Assembly (NCBI RefSeq): GCF_022682495.2
Contig: NC_071389.1
Span: 7,865,199-7,929,198, forward strand
Origin: Desmodus rotundus
Lineage: Eukaryota > Chordata > Mammalia > Chiroptera > Phyllostomidae
Direction: 5' to 3'
Length of the DNA: 64,000 nt
The position numbers and the translations under genes are program-made. The notes under the pieces were generated by a model. It had not been told where the DNA came from. It worked only from the letters and a program-made list of their open reading frames with translations, and searched no databases. Below, piece by piece: positions 42,901 through 53,025 of the stretch. Each line of letters begins with the position of its first letter. Position 1 is the first letter of the stretch.

Positions 42901-43055
42901 CATTTACACATAAGCATCCCCAAGGAGCTTAGTAAAATGCAGGTCCCAAGGCCCACCTGCACCAAGTCGAATATGGTGGCTGCTTTGAGGCTTGAGAATC
43001 TAATTTGTGATACACCTTGAGCGAATTTGATGCAGGTGATCAGTGGCTGAGACTT
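42900..43055 (+). mobile_element. MER5A-like hAT element
   Basis: AAGCATCCCCAAGGAGCTTA, TGCAGGTCCCAAGGCCCACC and a tail GATGCAGGTGATCAGTGGC follow the MER5A order. The termini are worn away. Confidence 0.7.
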
Positions 43056-43074
43056 TGGGAAATGGGCACGGTCC

Positions 43075-43250
43075 CCGAGGGTGGGCTCTGGGCTTGAATT
43101 CTAGCTCCATTCATGGAATAATGGTGAAGTAAGTACCAGCTATTACCCACTTTGTCCTTCTCATCTGCAAAATAGGGTGTAATACATACACTGCAGCACC
43201 ATCTTAAGCGATGAGTTCTATCTGGATGGAGCTCAGTGAATGTTCCTTTT
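43075..43250 (+). mobile_element. MIR SINE
   Basis: GTGGGCTCTGGGCTTGAATT, CTTGTCC-like box remnants, CTTCTCATCTGCAAAATAGG and GATGGAGCTCAGTGAATGTT match MIR, ending at the T-run 43244-43256. Confidence 0.72.
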
Positions 43251-43440
43251 TTTTTTGTCTGTCTTTAATATTTCTTAAGCCCAGCCCAGTGTTCCTGACT
43301 CACTTCTGATTCAAGACTATGACTCAGCAGAGGAGAGTTAGCATTGAATGCAATGGTTGTATGAGACCAATTTTTTTCTCGTTTTATTGTGTTGACACTT
43401 TAAAATTATGAAATGAATTATATTTACAAAAGTATGACTA
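43250..43440. other. Intergenic DNA with T-run
   Basis: A short T-run at 43248-43256 and AT-rich sequence. No gene. Confidence 0.35.
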
Positions 43441-43645
43441 TAGTGCATATGCATATTTTAAAGAATAATTTTTGAAAGACCATCCATGCCCCATAGCCAG
43501 CCACCAACCACCCCGCTTGTTAAATAGGATGTGACCAATGTCTTTGACACCTGCTGTCTTCTTCTCCTCGCTAATCCCATCTGCCTCCCACACCAGTGTA
43601 GCCGCCGTCAGGGTCTGGGATTTGTCCTTCCCGCACATTTCTCTG
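43440..43645 (-). mobile_element. L1M, left part (interrupted)
   Basis: TAGGATGTGACCAATGTC, CTTCTCCTCGCTAATCCC, CCTCCCACACCAGTGTAGCC and CCCGCACATTTCTCTGTGG are the antisense L1M 3' UTR. The sequence is broken by MER5A and resumes at 43850. Confidence 0.65.
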
Positions 43646-43648
43646 TGG

Positions 43649-43842
43649 TAGTGGTTTACAAAGTATAACCCGTCCACCAGCAGTGTAAGTGTCATCTGGA
43701 AATTTGCTAGAAATACAAGTTCTCAGGCCCCACTCCCAGGCCTCCTGAATTAGAAGCCTGGGTGGGGGAGATCCAGGGACCTGAGCCATAAAAATTCCTC
43801 CCCCTGAGTCTGATGCACACCGGAAACCACGGCTTTGTAGTG
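43649..43842 (+). mobile_element. MER5A, near full length
   Basis: TAGTGGTTTACAAAGTATAA start, GGAAATTTGCTAGAAATACA, GGCCCCACTCCCAGGCC, GGACCTGAGCCATAAAAATT, CTGATGCACACCGGAAACC and a degraded end near GTAGTGG. No convincing 8-base duplication was found. Confidence 0.85.
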
Positions 43843-43849
43843 GGCAAAT

Positions 43850-44300
43850 AGTGTGTGTGCACCCAAATAATATTCCAAATGATATGTTATTTAACTGCAC
43901 CTGATTTTGACCTTTGTTTTCAGGAAATCATACTTTATACATTCTTTTGCTCCTTGGTGTTTTCCCCTAGATTATGGTTTTGAAGTTGATACATATTCAT
44001 ACATGTATTTGTAGGGCCACTTCACAGCCGTGTGGTGTCCATGGTTGAGTACGTGGCAGTTTATTTATACGTCAGGGCCAGTAGGCATTGGGGTTTTTTC
44101 TAAGGTTTTGCTATTCCGAGCAACACTACCCTGAACATTCTTGAATATGTAGCTGAGGCACCTGTGCAAAAGAGTGTCCCTGGGGAAGGGCTTCCTGGGT
44201 TTTTTCACGGCATAGTGAACATGGAAAATGATAATATTTGCAAACAGGAGTAAACAGGCTTCTCAGGGTGGATAGCGGGTTTTTAGGTTTGGTTTTCTGA
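43850..44300 (-). mobile_element. L1M, right part (interrupted)
   Basis: GCACCTGATTTTGACC, TGGTTTTGAAGTTGATACAT, GTTTATTTATACGTCAGG, GGTTTTGCTATTCCGAGCAA and CACCTGTGCAAAAGAGTG continue the L1 started at 43440. Confidence 0.75.
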
Positions 44301-44545
44301 ACTCCTAGTCAACCATCCTTCTAGGTAGAGAGGTTGGAAATCTAAAACAAAACAAAACATCCCAGACTGGCTTGCAGCTAGGTTTCTAGAGAAAAATGAG
44401 ATTTTTCCCCATTAGATGTCTACACATAAGATGGGGAAGGACTCGGAGGGACCGAAGCCACCCCCTGCCCTGACCCTCATTGCTCCTGGTTGTGGCTGAG
44501 AGCGAGTTCCCTATAACAGCCTCCCTGTGCCTTCCTTCATACACT
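44300..44545. other. Intergenic DNA without gene
   Basis: An (AAAAC)n-like patch lies at 44345-44360. No gene. Confidence 0.4.
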
Positions 44546-44715
44546 TGAGTGATGAGCAGATAAAGAAGTTGTGGTACATGTATACGGTGGATGTTACTTG
44601 GCCATAAAAAATGAAATCTTACCATTTGCAGCAGCGTGGACAGACCCAGAAGGAACCATGCTAAGTTAAATTAGAGAAAGATAGATATGATATCACTTAC
44701 ATGGGGAATGGAAAG
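44545..44715 (+). mobile_element. L1 3' fragment
   Basis: GTGATGAGCAGATAAAGAAG, GTGGTACATGTATACGGTG, AAATCTTACCATTTGCAGC, CATGCTAAGTTAAATTAGAG and TATCACTTACATGGGGAATG match the L1 ORF2 end and 3' UTR. Confidence 0.8.
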
Positions 44716-45330
44716 CCACCCGGCCAGGGCTCCCCTGTGGTTTTTACACCCTCACACTAGTTACACCCACACCCCCGGCCAGGTTCAGCTTTGCTTTGGG
44801 GGAAGCCCGCACCCCGGGCGCTGCTGGTGCTGTGCGGTGCGCCGGTCAGGAAGCACGCAATGTCTCAGACACAGATTTTTCAACTGCCGTGTAATTTGGA
44901 CTTATCATTGTCTTAAGGAGTTTTAAAGGATGCAACTTCTAGTATATTATAAATATTGACATAAAAATATATTTCTTGTTTAAAGGTATCCAACGTAATC
45001 TAAATACTAAAGCAATTTTATGTCCCCTCCCCCACCTCTCTGTCAAGAACCCCCATTGCCTGGCAGAGGGCCAACAGGAGGTGAGCTCTCAGCAGGCAGC
45101 CCAGACAGGGAGAGAGAATGGGAGGGGAGGCTAAGTTATGTATGCTCAGACCTTCATCCCAACTCACCAATCAGAGAAGACACTGAATTAGGGATGGAGA
45201 GAGGGCAGGCAGGGGTGTTTCTAAACTTCCATTCCTCCGGAGGAAAACACGGAATCAAAAGAAAAAGCAGTTCCTGCCCTCTCCACCCTCCTGGTTATAA
45301 TCTTAAGGCAGGTGCCCCCAAATGAGACTG
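44715..45330. other. Intergenic DNA without gene
   Basis: A mixed C-rich/AT-rich stretch with no named repeat and no supported gene. Confidence 0.35.
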
Positions 45331-45405
45331 GACTCATCAGGACCACGTGGAAGCATTTGTTGAAAACAGAGACTCCAGGATTCGCACATTCAGAGTTTCG
45401 TGGAA
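45330..45405 (+). mobile_element. MER5A fragment
   Basis: CTCATCAGGACCACGTGGAA, GCATTTGTTGAAAACAGAG and GACTCCAGG match only the left part of MER5A. Confidence 0.45.
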
Positions 45406-45439
45406 GGGTACCTTGAACAGTACCATGGTCCAAAGACAA

Positions 45440-45610
45440 TAGCCTGGAGTAGGAACAGATTGTCTTTATCACAAAACAAGATAATGATGCTCATCTCCCG
45501 GAGCTGTTTGAAGATTAAATGCCACGGCATCCGTTCCCTCAATAAATATTTATGGAGTGTCTGCGTGGTGCCAGGCGGTGTCCTGGACGCAGATGGGCAG
45601 GGAAAGAGGC
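45440..45610 (+). mobile_element. MIR fragment joined to L2-related tail
   Basis: GATAATGATGCTCATCTC, GTTTGAAGATTAAATGCC and CTCAATAAATATTTATGGAG follow the MIR 3' end. GTGGTGCCAGGCGGTGTCC from 45570 is L2-related in opposite style. The junction is near 45540. Confidence 0.5.
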
Positions 45611-45770
45611 CACCGCCTTGCTAAGGCTTTAGGCCCTAGCCCAGCCAGGATAGGGACATGGGGTGGGGGCTGCAGACCACAGCTGGGTGTCTCTGCTGGC
45701 CTACCAGGTCGGGGAGGGGACATAAAGTTGCTGTAGGCAGAAAAGCGCGGGAGTCTGTCAGGTGAATAAC

Positions 45771-46202
45771 TGTCACAGGTTAGATTATATCCCCTAAAAA
45801 CTGATGGGCACAAGTCCCAACACCCAGCACCTCGGAATGAGACCTTGTCTGGATACAAGTAAGTTAAGAAGAGGTCACACTGGAGTCGTTATGACGTCGC
45901 CCAGTGTGACTGCGCTTCCTATAAAAAGGGGGAATTCAGACACTGAGACCTGCGTGCCTGTGGACACGGAGGCAGAGTTTGGGGAGATGCTTCTACAAGC
46001 CCAGGAATGCCAAGGATTGCCAGTAAGTCCCCAGAAGTTGGGGGAGAGGCTGGAACAGACTTCTGCTCACAGTCCTCAGGAGAAACCAACCAGCTGACCT
46101 CTTGGTCTTGGACTTCCAACCCCCAAGGCCTGTGCGGTGAAATCTGTTGCTGAAGCACCCGGCTCGCGGTGCACAGTTCTGGTGGCCCCTGAGAGCTCAC
46201 AC
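45771..46202 (+). mobile_element. MLT1-type MaLR solo LTR
   Basis: TGTCACAGGTTAGATTATAT, GGTCACACTGGAGTCG, CTTCCTATAAAAAGGGGG, GGAATGCCAAGGATTGCC, CTTGGTCTTGGACTTCC and ending GAGAGCTCACAC parallel the LTR at 28743 step by step. A target duplication is not evident at the right end. Confidence 0.88.
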
Positions 46203-47738
46203 CGCTGCGCTACAGATGTCCACCTGGTGTACCGACAGCACGGCACCTCTGCCGAGTGAACGCCCACACACACGGCGGGTGTTTCTGTGGGTGCCTCACA
46301 CGCTCCATCTCACCGTGCCCCGTAACAACGGGAGGGGGCAGGTCCTGTGAACCCCTGTTCCGCCCTGGTTGGAACTGAGGCACGGCGGGTAAGCAGCCCG
46401 TCCGACCGCCACACCGGCAGGACCCACACCCAGCATGTCTGGGGCCTGTGGGGCCTGTGTGCTAAACCCGCATGGGAACCTGACACTGTAACTGGGTGCC
46501 CTGAGTGCTGGGCCAAAGGCACCAGAAACCAAATACTCCGCTGGGTATTTCTGCAGTGATTTCTGATTGTTCTGAGCCACATAACCACGTGGGGGGCACG
46601 GATTTCACTCGGCTTCCTTTGATGTGGTTGGTCAAATAGACATCCAGGAGCTACTCCGGTTGGGTTTCTTGAATGAGCTGTACTTGCCTCCCAGTCTGCA
46701 ACCCCCAGCCCCGCTTCTCCACCAAACCTGGAGGGCGAAGGCAGCTGAGTCGCACGCATGTCTTTCACCCACAGCGGCAGCGGCTGTGGGGACTTCTGCA
46801 CATGGAGCCCCCGTCAGCTGGACAACAGGGTGCAACCATCTCACACTGAAGGGAATTCAGGACCGCAGAACGGGGTGGGAATCCCCAGACAGCCATTGCC
46901 TAACACAGCCCAGGACCCAAGAGATTGCTGCGTCCCTGGGTCACTGAGCAGGGCCCCGTGGGTAGCATGAGGCCAAGTCCCCTCTCCTGCCTCCCCAGCT
47001 TGGGTCATAGCGGCATTCCCCGCCCCCCCCCACCCCCGCCCGCCCCAGACTGCACTGCACACTCTTGTTGGAGTTATGCGAGCCCAGCCCTGAGCTACAG
47101 ATTTGGAATCCAGGATTTTACCGTGAAGCAGGTCTCCTCCGAAGCCAGAAGTGGCTGAGACTCTCCACGCCCTGGGGTGGATGGGCTGGCCAGCAGGAAG
47201 GGCACATGTTGCTCAACAGTGTCCTGGCCAGCAGCCCTGGCAGGCGGCAGGGAACGGGAGCCACGTCAGCTTGTAGAAAGGAGGGTGATCCGAGGCAGGT
47301 GTGGAAGGTGGCAGGGAGAGGCGGGGCTGTTCGGAGACGCATGGAAGTACGGTAGAATGGTGGGCTCGGGGGCGCTGGAATAGACACAGCTGCGTTATCT
47401 GTCATCCCAGCTCCCACGCCAACTCACATTCCTGTGTCTCAAGTCTACCTTACGGGTTTTCTAAGGTAATGCCTATGAACATTCTAGAAGGCTGAGCGAT
47501 GTGCCTCATCTTTGCGCTCTTCTTCCTGGCACTTCTTCTGTGACAGTGATGTTGAGAGTGTTTTCTGGGGGTCTTACATCATTCCAGTTTAGGCCATCTT
47601 TACCAATGCCTTCCGTGAGCAAAGCCCAAAGGCTTGCAAAGGGAACAAAGGAATCAATGGCAGAGACCCTGGTCCCTACTGTCTTGTCACTTACTGGAAC
47701 TGAGGTTCCCTTGGAAGTCCAGTGAGCAGAGTTCCCAC
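46202..47738. other. GC-rich intergenic DNA
   Basis: CpG-bearing stretches at 46250-46440 and 47230-47350 do not reach CpG-island criteria by eye. A weak antisense MIR trace lies at about 46370. A C-rich tract at 47018-47046 is annotated separately. Open frames lack domains. Confidence 0.4.
47018..47046 (-). other. G-quadruplex-capable tract, minus strand
   Basis: C-runs at 47018-47021, 47023-47031, 47033-47037, 47039-47041 and 47043-47046 are separated by single bases. This is among the most favourable G-quadruplex (minus) and i-motif (plus) layouts in the window. Confidence 0.85.
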
Positions 47739-47842
47739 AGGGATGACCGACTGTCCCAGTTTGCCCAGGACTGGAGGGGCTCCAGGGACAGGGGGCTAAA
47801 ATCAGGGCAGTCCTGGACAAGCCAGGAATTGCCGGTGGCCCT
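47739..47842. mobile_element. Short inverted-repeat DNA transposon
   Basis: The 104-base unit begins AGGGATGACCGACTGTCCC and ends GGAATTGCCGGTGGCCCT. The two ends are inverted complements over about 34 bases with roughly 70% match. It fits a known short eutherian element of unassigned name. Confidence 0.7.
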
Positions 47843-49145
47843 CATTCCAACACCTCAGGCCCCTGCCCCTGCCCCCCCCCACACAATACAGTTTAAGTAA
47901 TCCACTTGGATCAGCTTGGTTCTTCCTCCTCTTCTAAATAGTGAATTTCCAAGGCAGATTTGGTCTGAGGAAGTGTTTGGTACCTTAAAGGAAATTTTGT
48001 TGGACACCTTCAGCTCTGCTCTCCTCTGTGGCTGCTTCGTGCACAGATGCTTTGCTCATAGCACACACCAGACGGGTCCAATCACTGGGCAGGACGCATG
48101 GCAGCGCCCCCCACAGTCCACGGCAGGGCTTAGCAGGGCTTGCTTGGAATCACCACCCAGAGAGCAGCTCACCGTGATTCAAACTAGAAAATTACCCTGT
48201 AAATACAACCCCTACCTGCAACAGGCATCTGATGCCAGGGAGTCCTCTCCTGTTAACTAAACACCAAAATGATTCTTTATTCCTTATTCACTGCTATTGC
48301 AGGAAACCTTATTCCTGAGAATTCAGAAGCCACAGTCTACCTTCTCTACCCTCTGTGCCTGAGAGTATGTGAGCATCTAGCTTTGCAAGGATGTTGCTAA
48401 GCATCTCCGTCGTTCTGGGGATTCGGGCCAATGATCCTTATTAAAGGATGCTCTGATTCTTTCCAAGACACGGTAGCCCCTCTCTGTGAAAACAAGAGGT
48501 CGTAGGGCTCTGAGCATTGTTGCCGGGGTGGAGGTGATCTCACCGAGAATGGAAGCCCAGTATGCTGTGTCCCTCCGGCTCCTGGGACCTGGTCCGCTGC
48601 AGGGGTCAGGGCAGCTTCGCACCAACCCCAGAATCTCTCCTGCGGGTTTCTTTTCTGTCTGTTCCAGGAGTTCATGCCTCCTTCACAGTTGGTGAGGTTG
48701 CCTTAGCTCCGGCTGTCACCCAGGGATGCTGAGTGCCCTTTCGGGAAGAATTCAGCCAGGAAGACCATAGATGCTAATGTCAGAAGGGGAGCCCGGGGCG
48801 GGGGGGAACTGAAGAGAATCACAAGTGGAGCGCTGGTTCTGTAATTTCCCCGGGGAATCTCACTCCGCTCCAGCTGGAGAATGAGGTCGGACGACGGGTT
48901 CATTTATTCTCCAGGGTGACTAATAGAATGGAAGGGTTGCAGAGCAAAAGAAGATTTGGTGAGCAGACTGCAATTAGCAATATTACCCAGAACTTAGCGC
49001 TTCCAACTTTTTTTTAACTTTCACAGAATATTAACTGGGCTGCTGTTTTTTCAGAAAAACAATTCTCTAAAGTCTGAATCTTCCCTTCTGGATTTGCAGA
49101 CACTATGAAGACGCTCTCATTTCTCCTTCTCCTTTCTCTCTTTTT
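47842..49145. other. Intergenic DNA without gene
   Basis: A C-run lies at 47871-47881. 48905-49080 is repeat-free and AT-rich. No exon or named repeat was recognised. Confidence 0.4.
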
Positions 49146-49146
49146 C

Positions 49147-49181
49147 TACACACACACGCACACATACACACACACACACAT
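49147..49181 (+). repeat. (CA)n microsatellite
   Basis: Imperfect CA repeat interrupted by GC and TA dinucleotides. Confidence 0.95.
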
Positions 49182-49220
49182 GCCCCAGTATCTTTCCAGG
49201 CTACGATCAAGGACTACGGT

Positions 49221-49631
49221 TGTATCAGTGCCCCCGGGATTCCATAAGAAAGTGCCACAGACTGGGTGGCTTAAACCACAGAAACCTGTTATCTCTGAAA
49301 TGTCTTTATTATTCATAATGTAATAAATACATTAGAATTTTTTAATTATCAGTTCTGGGAGCTGGAAGCCCAAGGTCAAGGTGCCAGCAGGGTTGGTGTG
49401 CTCTGAGGCCTCTCTCCATGGCCTGTGGACAGCCGTCTTCTCCTTGTGCCTGCACCCTTCCTCTGCCTGTGTCCCTGTCTCCTCTTCCTATAAGGACACC
49501 CATCACACTGAGTCAGGGCCCACCCTGATGACCCCATTTTAACTTAGCCACCTCTTTAAAGGCCCTGTCTTCAAATACAGTCACATCCCGAGGTACGGGG
49601 GCTAAGACTTCAACATAGGAATTTGGGGGTG
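49221..49631 (-). mobile_element. MLT1-type MaLR LTR
   Basis: TGTATCAGTGCCCCCGGG, GTGCCACAGACTGGGTGGC, then an extra AT-rich section (49280-49355), CCAAGGTCAAGGTGCCAGC, CTATAAGGACACCCATCAC, GTCACATCCCGAGGTACGG and CTTCAACATAGGAATTTGGG. The final 5' part of the LTR is missing at the junction with MLT2. Confidence 0.88.
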
Positions 49632-50040
49632 TGATGGTTAATTTCATGTGTCGACTTGACCGCACCATGGGTGCCCAGGTATCCAGCCGAGCATTAATCC
49701 AGTTGTGCCCGAGGGTGTTTCTGGATGGGAGCAGCATTTGACCAAGTGGACTCAGTAAACCCGGTTGTCCTCCCTATGTGCATGGGCGTCAGCCAGTCCA
49801 TGGAGGGTCAGAAGAGAACCAAAAGGCAGCAGAGGGAATTGGCCTCCCTGCTGGCTGATGGGAGTGGGACATCTGTCTGCTGTCCCCAGCATTCCAACCT
49901 CAGACTCAGTTACCCCGGCAGCCCCCCGGGACTTCTCAGCCTCCGTGACCACATGAGCCGATTCCTTTCAATGAACCCCTTCCTGGGCAGCCGTCTAGGA
50001 AGGGTCTGTTGGTTCTAGAGATCCCAGGGGAGAGCATGGT
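49632..50040 (+). mobile_element. MLT2-type ERVL LTR
   Basis: TGATGGTTAATTTCATGTG, GACTTGACCGCACCATGGG, GAGGGTGTTTCTGGATGGG, GTGGACTCAGTAAACCCGG, GGGACTTCTCAGCCTCCGTG and a tail GTTGGTTCTAGAGATCCC are diagnostic. It abuts the MLT1 LTR without spacing. No internal ERVL sequence. Confidence 0.85.
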
Positions 50041-50320
50041 TCCAGCCATAGCAACGTCCTCAGAGACACAGGCTGCGTCTTGAACAGGTGGTGTGGATGT
50101 GACACCCCAGGACCTGAGATGGGAAACACCATGCCCGTGTGCATGTGTGCGTGTATGTGCGTGTGTGCATACTAACACAAGCCTCACATGCAGGCTGTGC
50201 TCTCAGACTGAGGCCCTCATCCAATCCAGGGTCTCCACCCTGCTCACCTCCCACCAGGCTTTGGTCACATCCTGCAAAGCAGTGTACACGTGGCACTTAG
50301 AGCACAGGCAGCAATGGCGG
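50040..50320. other. Intergenic DNA with TG repeat
   Basis: A mixed GTGTGCATGTGTGCGTG tract lies at 50137-50170. No gene. Confidence 0.5.
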
Positions 50321-50460
50321 ACTCTGTCGTCCCAGCTCTAACAAGTCACATCTGTACAATGGGGACACTTCCCAGGACTGCTGCCAGGGTGGCATTAGAT
50401 GGCCCAGGTAAAGCACTTACCACAGTGGCACTCAATACCCGTAAGCACTGGGAACTGCCC
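50320..50460 (+). mobile_element. MIR SINE (3' half)
   Basis: GTCACATCTGTACAATGGGG, GCCAGGGTGGCATTAGATGG, and CAGTGGCACTCAATACCCG match MIR from its core to the 3' end. Confidence 0.7.
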
Positions 50461-50910
50461 TCGTTCTCAGGGGCTCTGATGGACCTATTCATTCCCTCCT
50501 GGAATTGTGCACAAGTATCCCGCAGAAGCTAGGCAGCTTCCAGGACAGACTTTTGAGCCTACTTTGTGGGTAGACCAGGGCCCTAGACCAGCGTCCCCAT
50601 CTAACCCAAATCCTTGGTTTAGCCCCGAATTTACCTGACTTTCTTGGTGAAGAGTGCTCATTGCTTGGATTTCCTTTGTGTGTATCTGGATTTTAGTCTT
50701 CAAATTTATGTGGTTATTTCCATAATCTTGGCTGCACATATTTATGTGAACTGTGCTAATGGATCTTGACTTTCTCTGGTGGGTGGGGGCAGAGACAATC
50801 ACTAAGAATTGAGGGAAAATTTAATCTGATGAGGGGAGAGCAATTGGAATGTGGCTGAGTTTTACATATGCTAATACTTTTTAGTGTTTGCAAATCCAGC
50901 CAATGACTTT
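50460..50910. other. Intergenic DNA without gene
   Basis: No gene or named repeat. Confidence 0.35.
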
Positions 50911-51296
50911 GAAGGTGAATGGGAGTTTCATGGTCTCCAAGTGAGCCTGTGATAGTTGGAACTTTTAGGGACCTTTGGTGCATCCCCTTGACACAGGCTG
51001 ATGGGCTATGGCAGACGTTGGAACCCTGTCCACCATCCCCAGTCCCTTCCCGCTTGGCTCCATCCTCGCTGCAGCTGGAGGGGGTCATGGGACACCATGT
51101 GGACCAGTGAGACCTGAATAGACACCTTCTGAACCGGGTGATACTAGAAAACATTTTCATTTCCGAATAAAGAGAAGCAGACGACTCTGGTACCAACAGC
51201 CCCCCTCATCCCACCCTGCTACCCTTAAATGCAGGCATCGTGTCTGGGGCTGCAGCAGCCATCTTTGGCCAAGAGTGCTACAGGTGGCGGAGTGTT
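50910..51296 (+). mobile_element. Ancient mammalian repeat
   Basis: ATGTGGACCAGTGAGACCTG, AAAACATTTTCATTTCCG, ATAAAGAGAAGCAGACGAC and GCTGCAGCAGCCATCTTTGG follow the order of a widespread ancient repeat I recognise but cannot name. The SINE at 51297 interrupts its 3' side. Confidence 0.5.
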
Positions 51297-51434
51297 TGCC
51301 CTGGCCACACAGGGTAGGTCGCTTTGTTAAAACGTCATCCAGATGCGCCAAGAGTGCAGGTTCAATCCCTGGTCAGGGCACACATGACAATTAAGCAATG
51401 AATGCATAAATAAGTGGAACAGCAAACCAATGTT

Positions 51435-51486
<52 letters not shown>

Positions 51487-51545
51487 CCCCTCTCCCTCCT
51501 TCTCTCTTCCTCTCTCTTTCTAAAACCAAAGAATAAAAGTTTTAA
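51297..51545 (+). mobile_element. Ves-related SINE with expanded CT tract
   Basis: CCCTGGCCACACAGGG start, AAAACGTCATCCAGATGCGC, B box GGTTCAATCCCTGGTCAGGG, GCAATGAATGCATAAATAAG and CAGCAAACCAATGTTTCTC. This is a different subfamily from the other three, with the ATGCATAAATAAGTGGAAC signature, and its CT tract is long. Confidence 0.9.
51434..51519 (+). repeat. (TC)n tract within SINE
   Basis: About 86 bases of TC repeats with TTTC and CCCC interruptions, probably expanded from the SINE's own CT-rich segment. Confidence 0.95.
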
Positions 51546-52850
51546 AGGAAAAAAAGATGGCAAAGTGGGAAGACAGAAGAGACAGAGGCCTCAGGCAGTT
51601 GAGTCAACTCTGAGCTCCGTGTCACCTGAGAAGCACAAGCCCTGACTTGTCTGAGCCACTACGGGCGGGTTTTCCGATACTTCCTGTCACGGGTGTTCCT
51701 AATGGCCGTGTCGTTTAGTGGACGTCCTCAGTGCCTTAAGGAATACTTGGGGGAATGTTCTTAAAAGTATCCAGAGAAACCTTTGAGGGGTTGACAGCCC
51801 TCAAGGGGAGCAGTTTGGGTGGATAACTAAGTGGGTGCAGCCTAAACAGAAACAGACTGGCATAGTGGGAAAGGAAGAGGGAAAATCTGGGGCTGGGGAT
51901 GGAGATGGGGGTGAAGTAGAAAGTGGAGCCCAGGATGGCTGCAAGAATAACTTCTTTTGTGTCGGGACGTCTCAGCTGTGCTGGAGCAGAGAAGGGGCCG
52001 CTGCCTCTTTCCTGCCTGTGTGTGTCGTCCGTGTGAGTTGTTTTGTCTGCGGGCGTTGCTCCATGCAGTCCTGTCGTGGGGGCGGGGGGCAACGAAGACA
52101 AGCAACATGTGCTTCACTCTGCAGCTTGCCCGCCGTTACAGCATTTCTCCCTCCCGGGTCAGCCCAGCTGTTGTGTGCTCCAGCGGTGTTCGGGGACAGG
52201 GGACCCAGGGAGATGATGCACTGAAACCCTGGGCGGCACCCCACAGAGGGGCCTTGGGAAAAGCTCTCCAAATGGCTGAGGGCTCCTCATCTTGGGGCTC
52301 CTTCTTGGGCTTTGGTTCAGTAGTCGTGAAGGCTGGGAGGAGGAGGGGCTGCAAGATGAGGGAGCAGGCAGAGTCCAAGGGCAGATGCAGATGGGTGGGA
52401 GTGACCAATGCCCAGTGAGTAAAGGCAGGAGCACAGCAGATGTGGGCCTCCCTGTGCACATCCACCTTTCCAGAAGCCTCTCGCCAGGCCTCGGTGCTCT
52501 GCAGAGGTTCGGAGGAGAGGCTGGCAGGCCCTGGGGGATAAATGGGCTCCTGCCGCCCCACCTTTCCTCTTCTTTCTGTGTGTCTGTGCACTGGGGGTTC
52601 CTCACGTCAGCCACAGACTTACGCTGATGGATGAGCATCAGGCTGCTGCCTCCTCTGTGCACCTGTCTCCTCCCACCCCCACCCCTCCCAGCCCCCCAGC
52701 ATCACCAAGACGGGCACTATGGCCTCTGCTTTCACCCCGGCAGACATGAAAGTTCTGGGTGGAACTGAGGGCAGCTTAGCCAGGCCAGAAGAACACCACG
52801 GGCTGTGCAGTTAAACACCACTAGTCAGCCCACTTCCTCAGGGCTCCTCC
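51545..52850. other. GC-rich DNA with overlapping open frames
   Basis: Plus (51957-52418) and minus (52136-52591, 52159-52662) frames overlap in different phases and have no recognisable domains. A C-rich tract at 52672-52697 could form a minus-strand G-quadruplex. No named repeat. Confidence 0.4.
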
Positions 52851-53025
52851 CCGAGGCTACTTCTGCTGGCGTTTGCATACTTCTCCGCGTGTAAAATGTA
52901 AAACCAGAGTGCCTACCTCATAGGGAGGGTGTGAGCGTTAAGTGAGTTAATGCAGCGCCGGTGCTTAACGCAGCACCGAGCTTGGGGGAAACCCGTGAGA
53001 GTTGGCTGTTACCATTTGATGGATG
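52850..53025 (+). mobile_element. MIR SINE
   Basis: CAGCCCACTTCCTCAGGGC, CGCGTGTAAAATGTAAAACC, GCCTACCTCATAGGGAGGGT, GTTAAGTGAGTTAATGCAGC and GTTGGCTGTTACCATTTG match MIR through its 3' end. Confidence 0.85.

Noticed and set aside
51430..51645. Leu/Ser-repeat open frame
   Set aside because: It is translation of the CT tract of the SINE.
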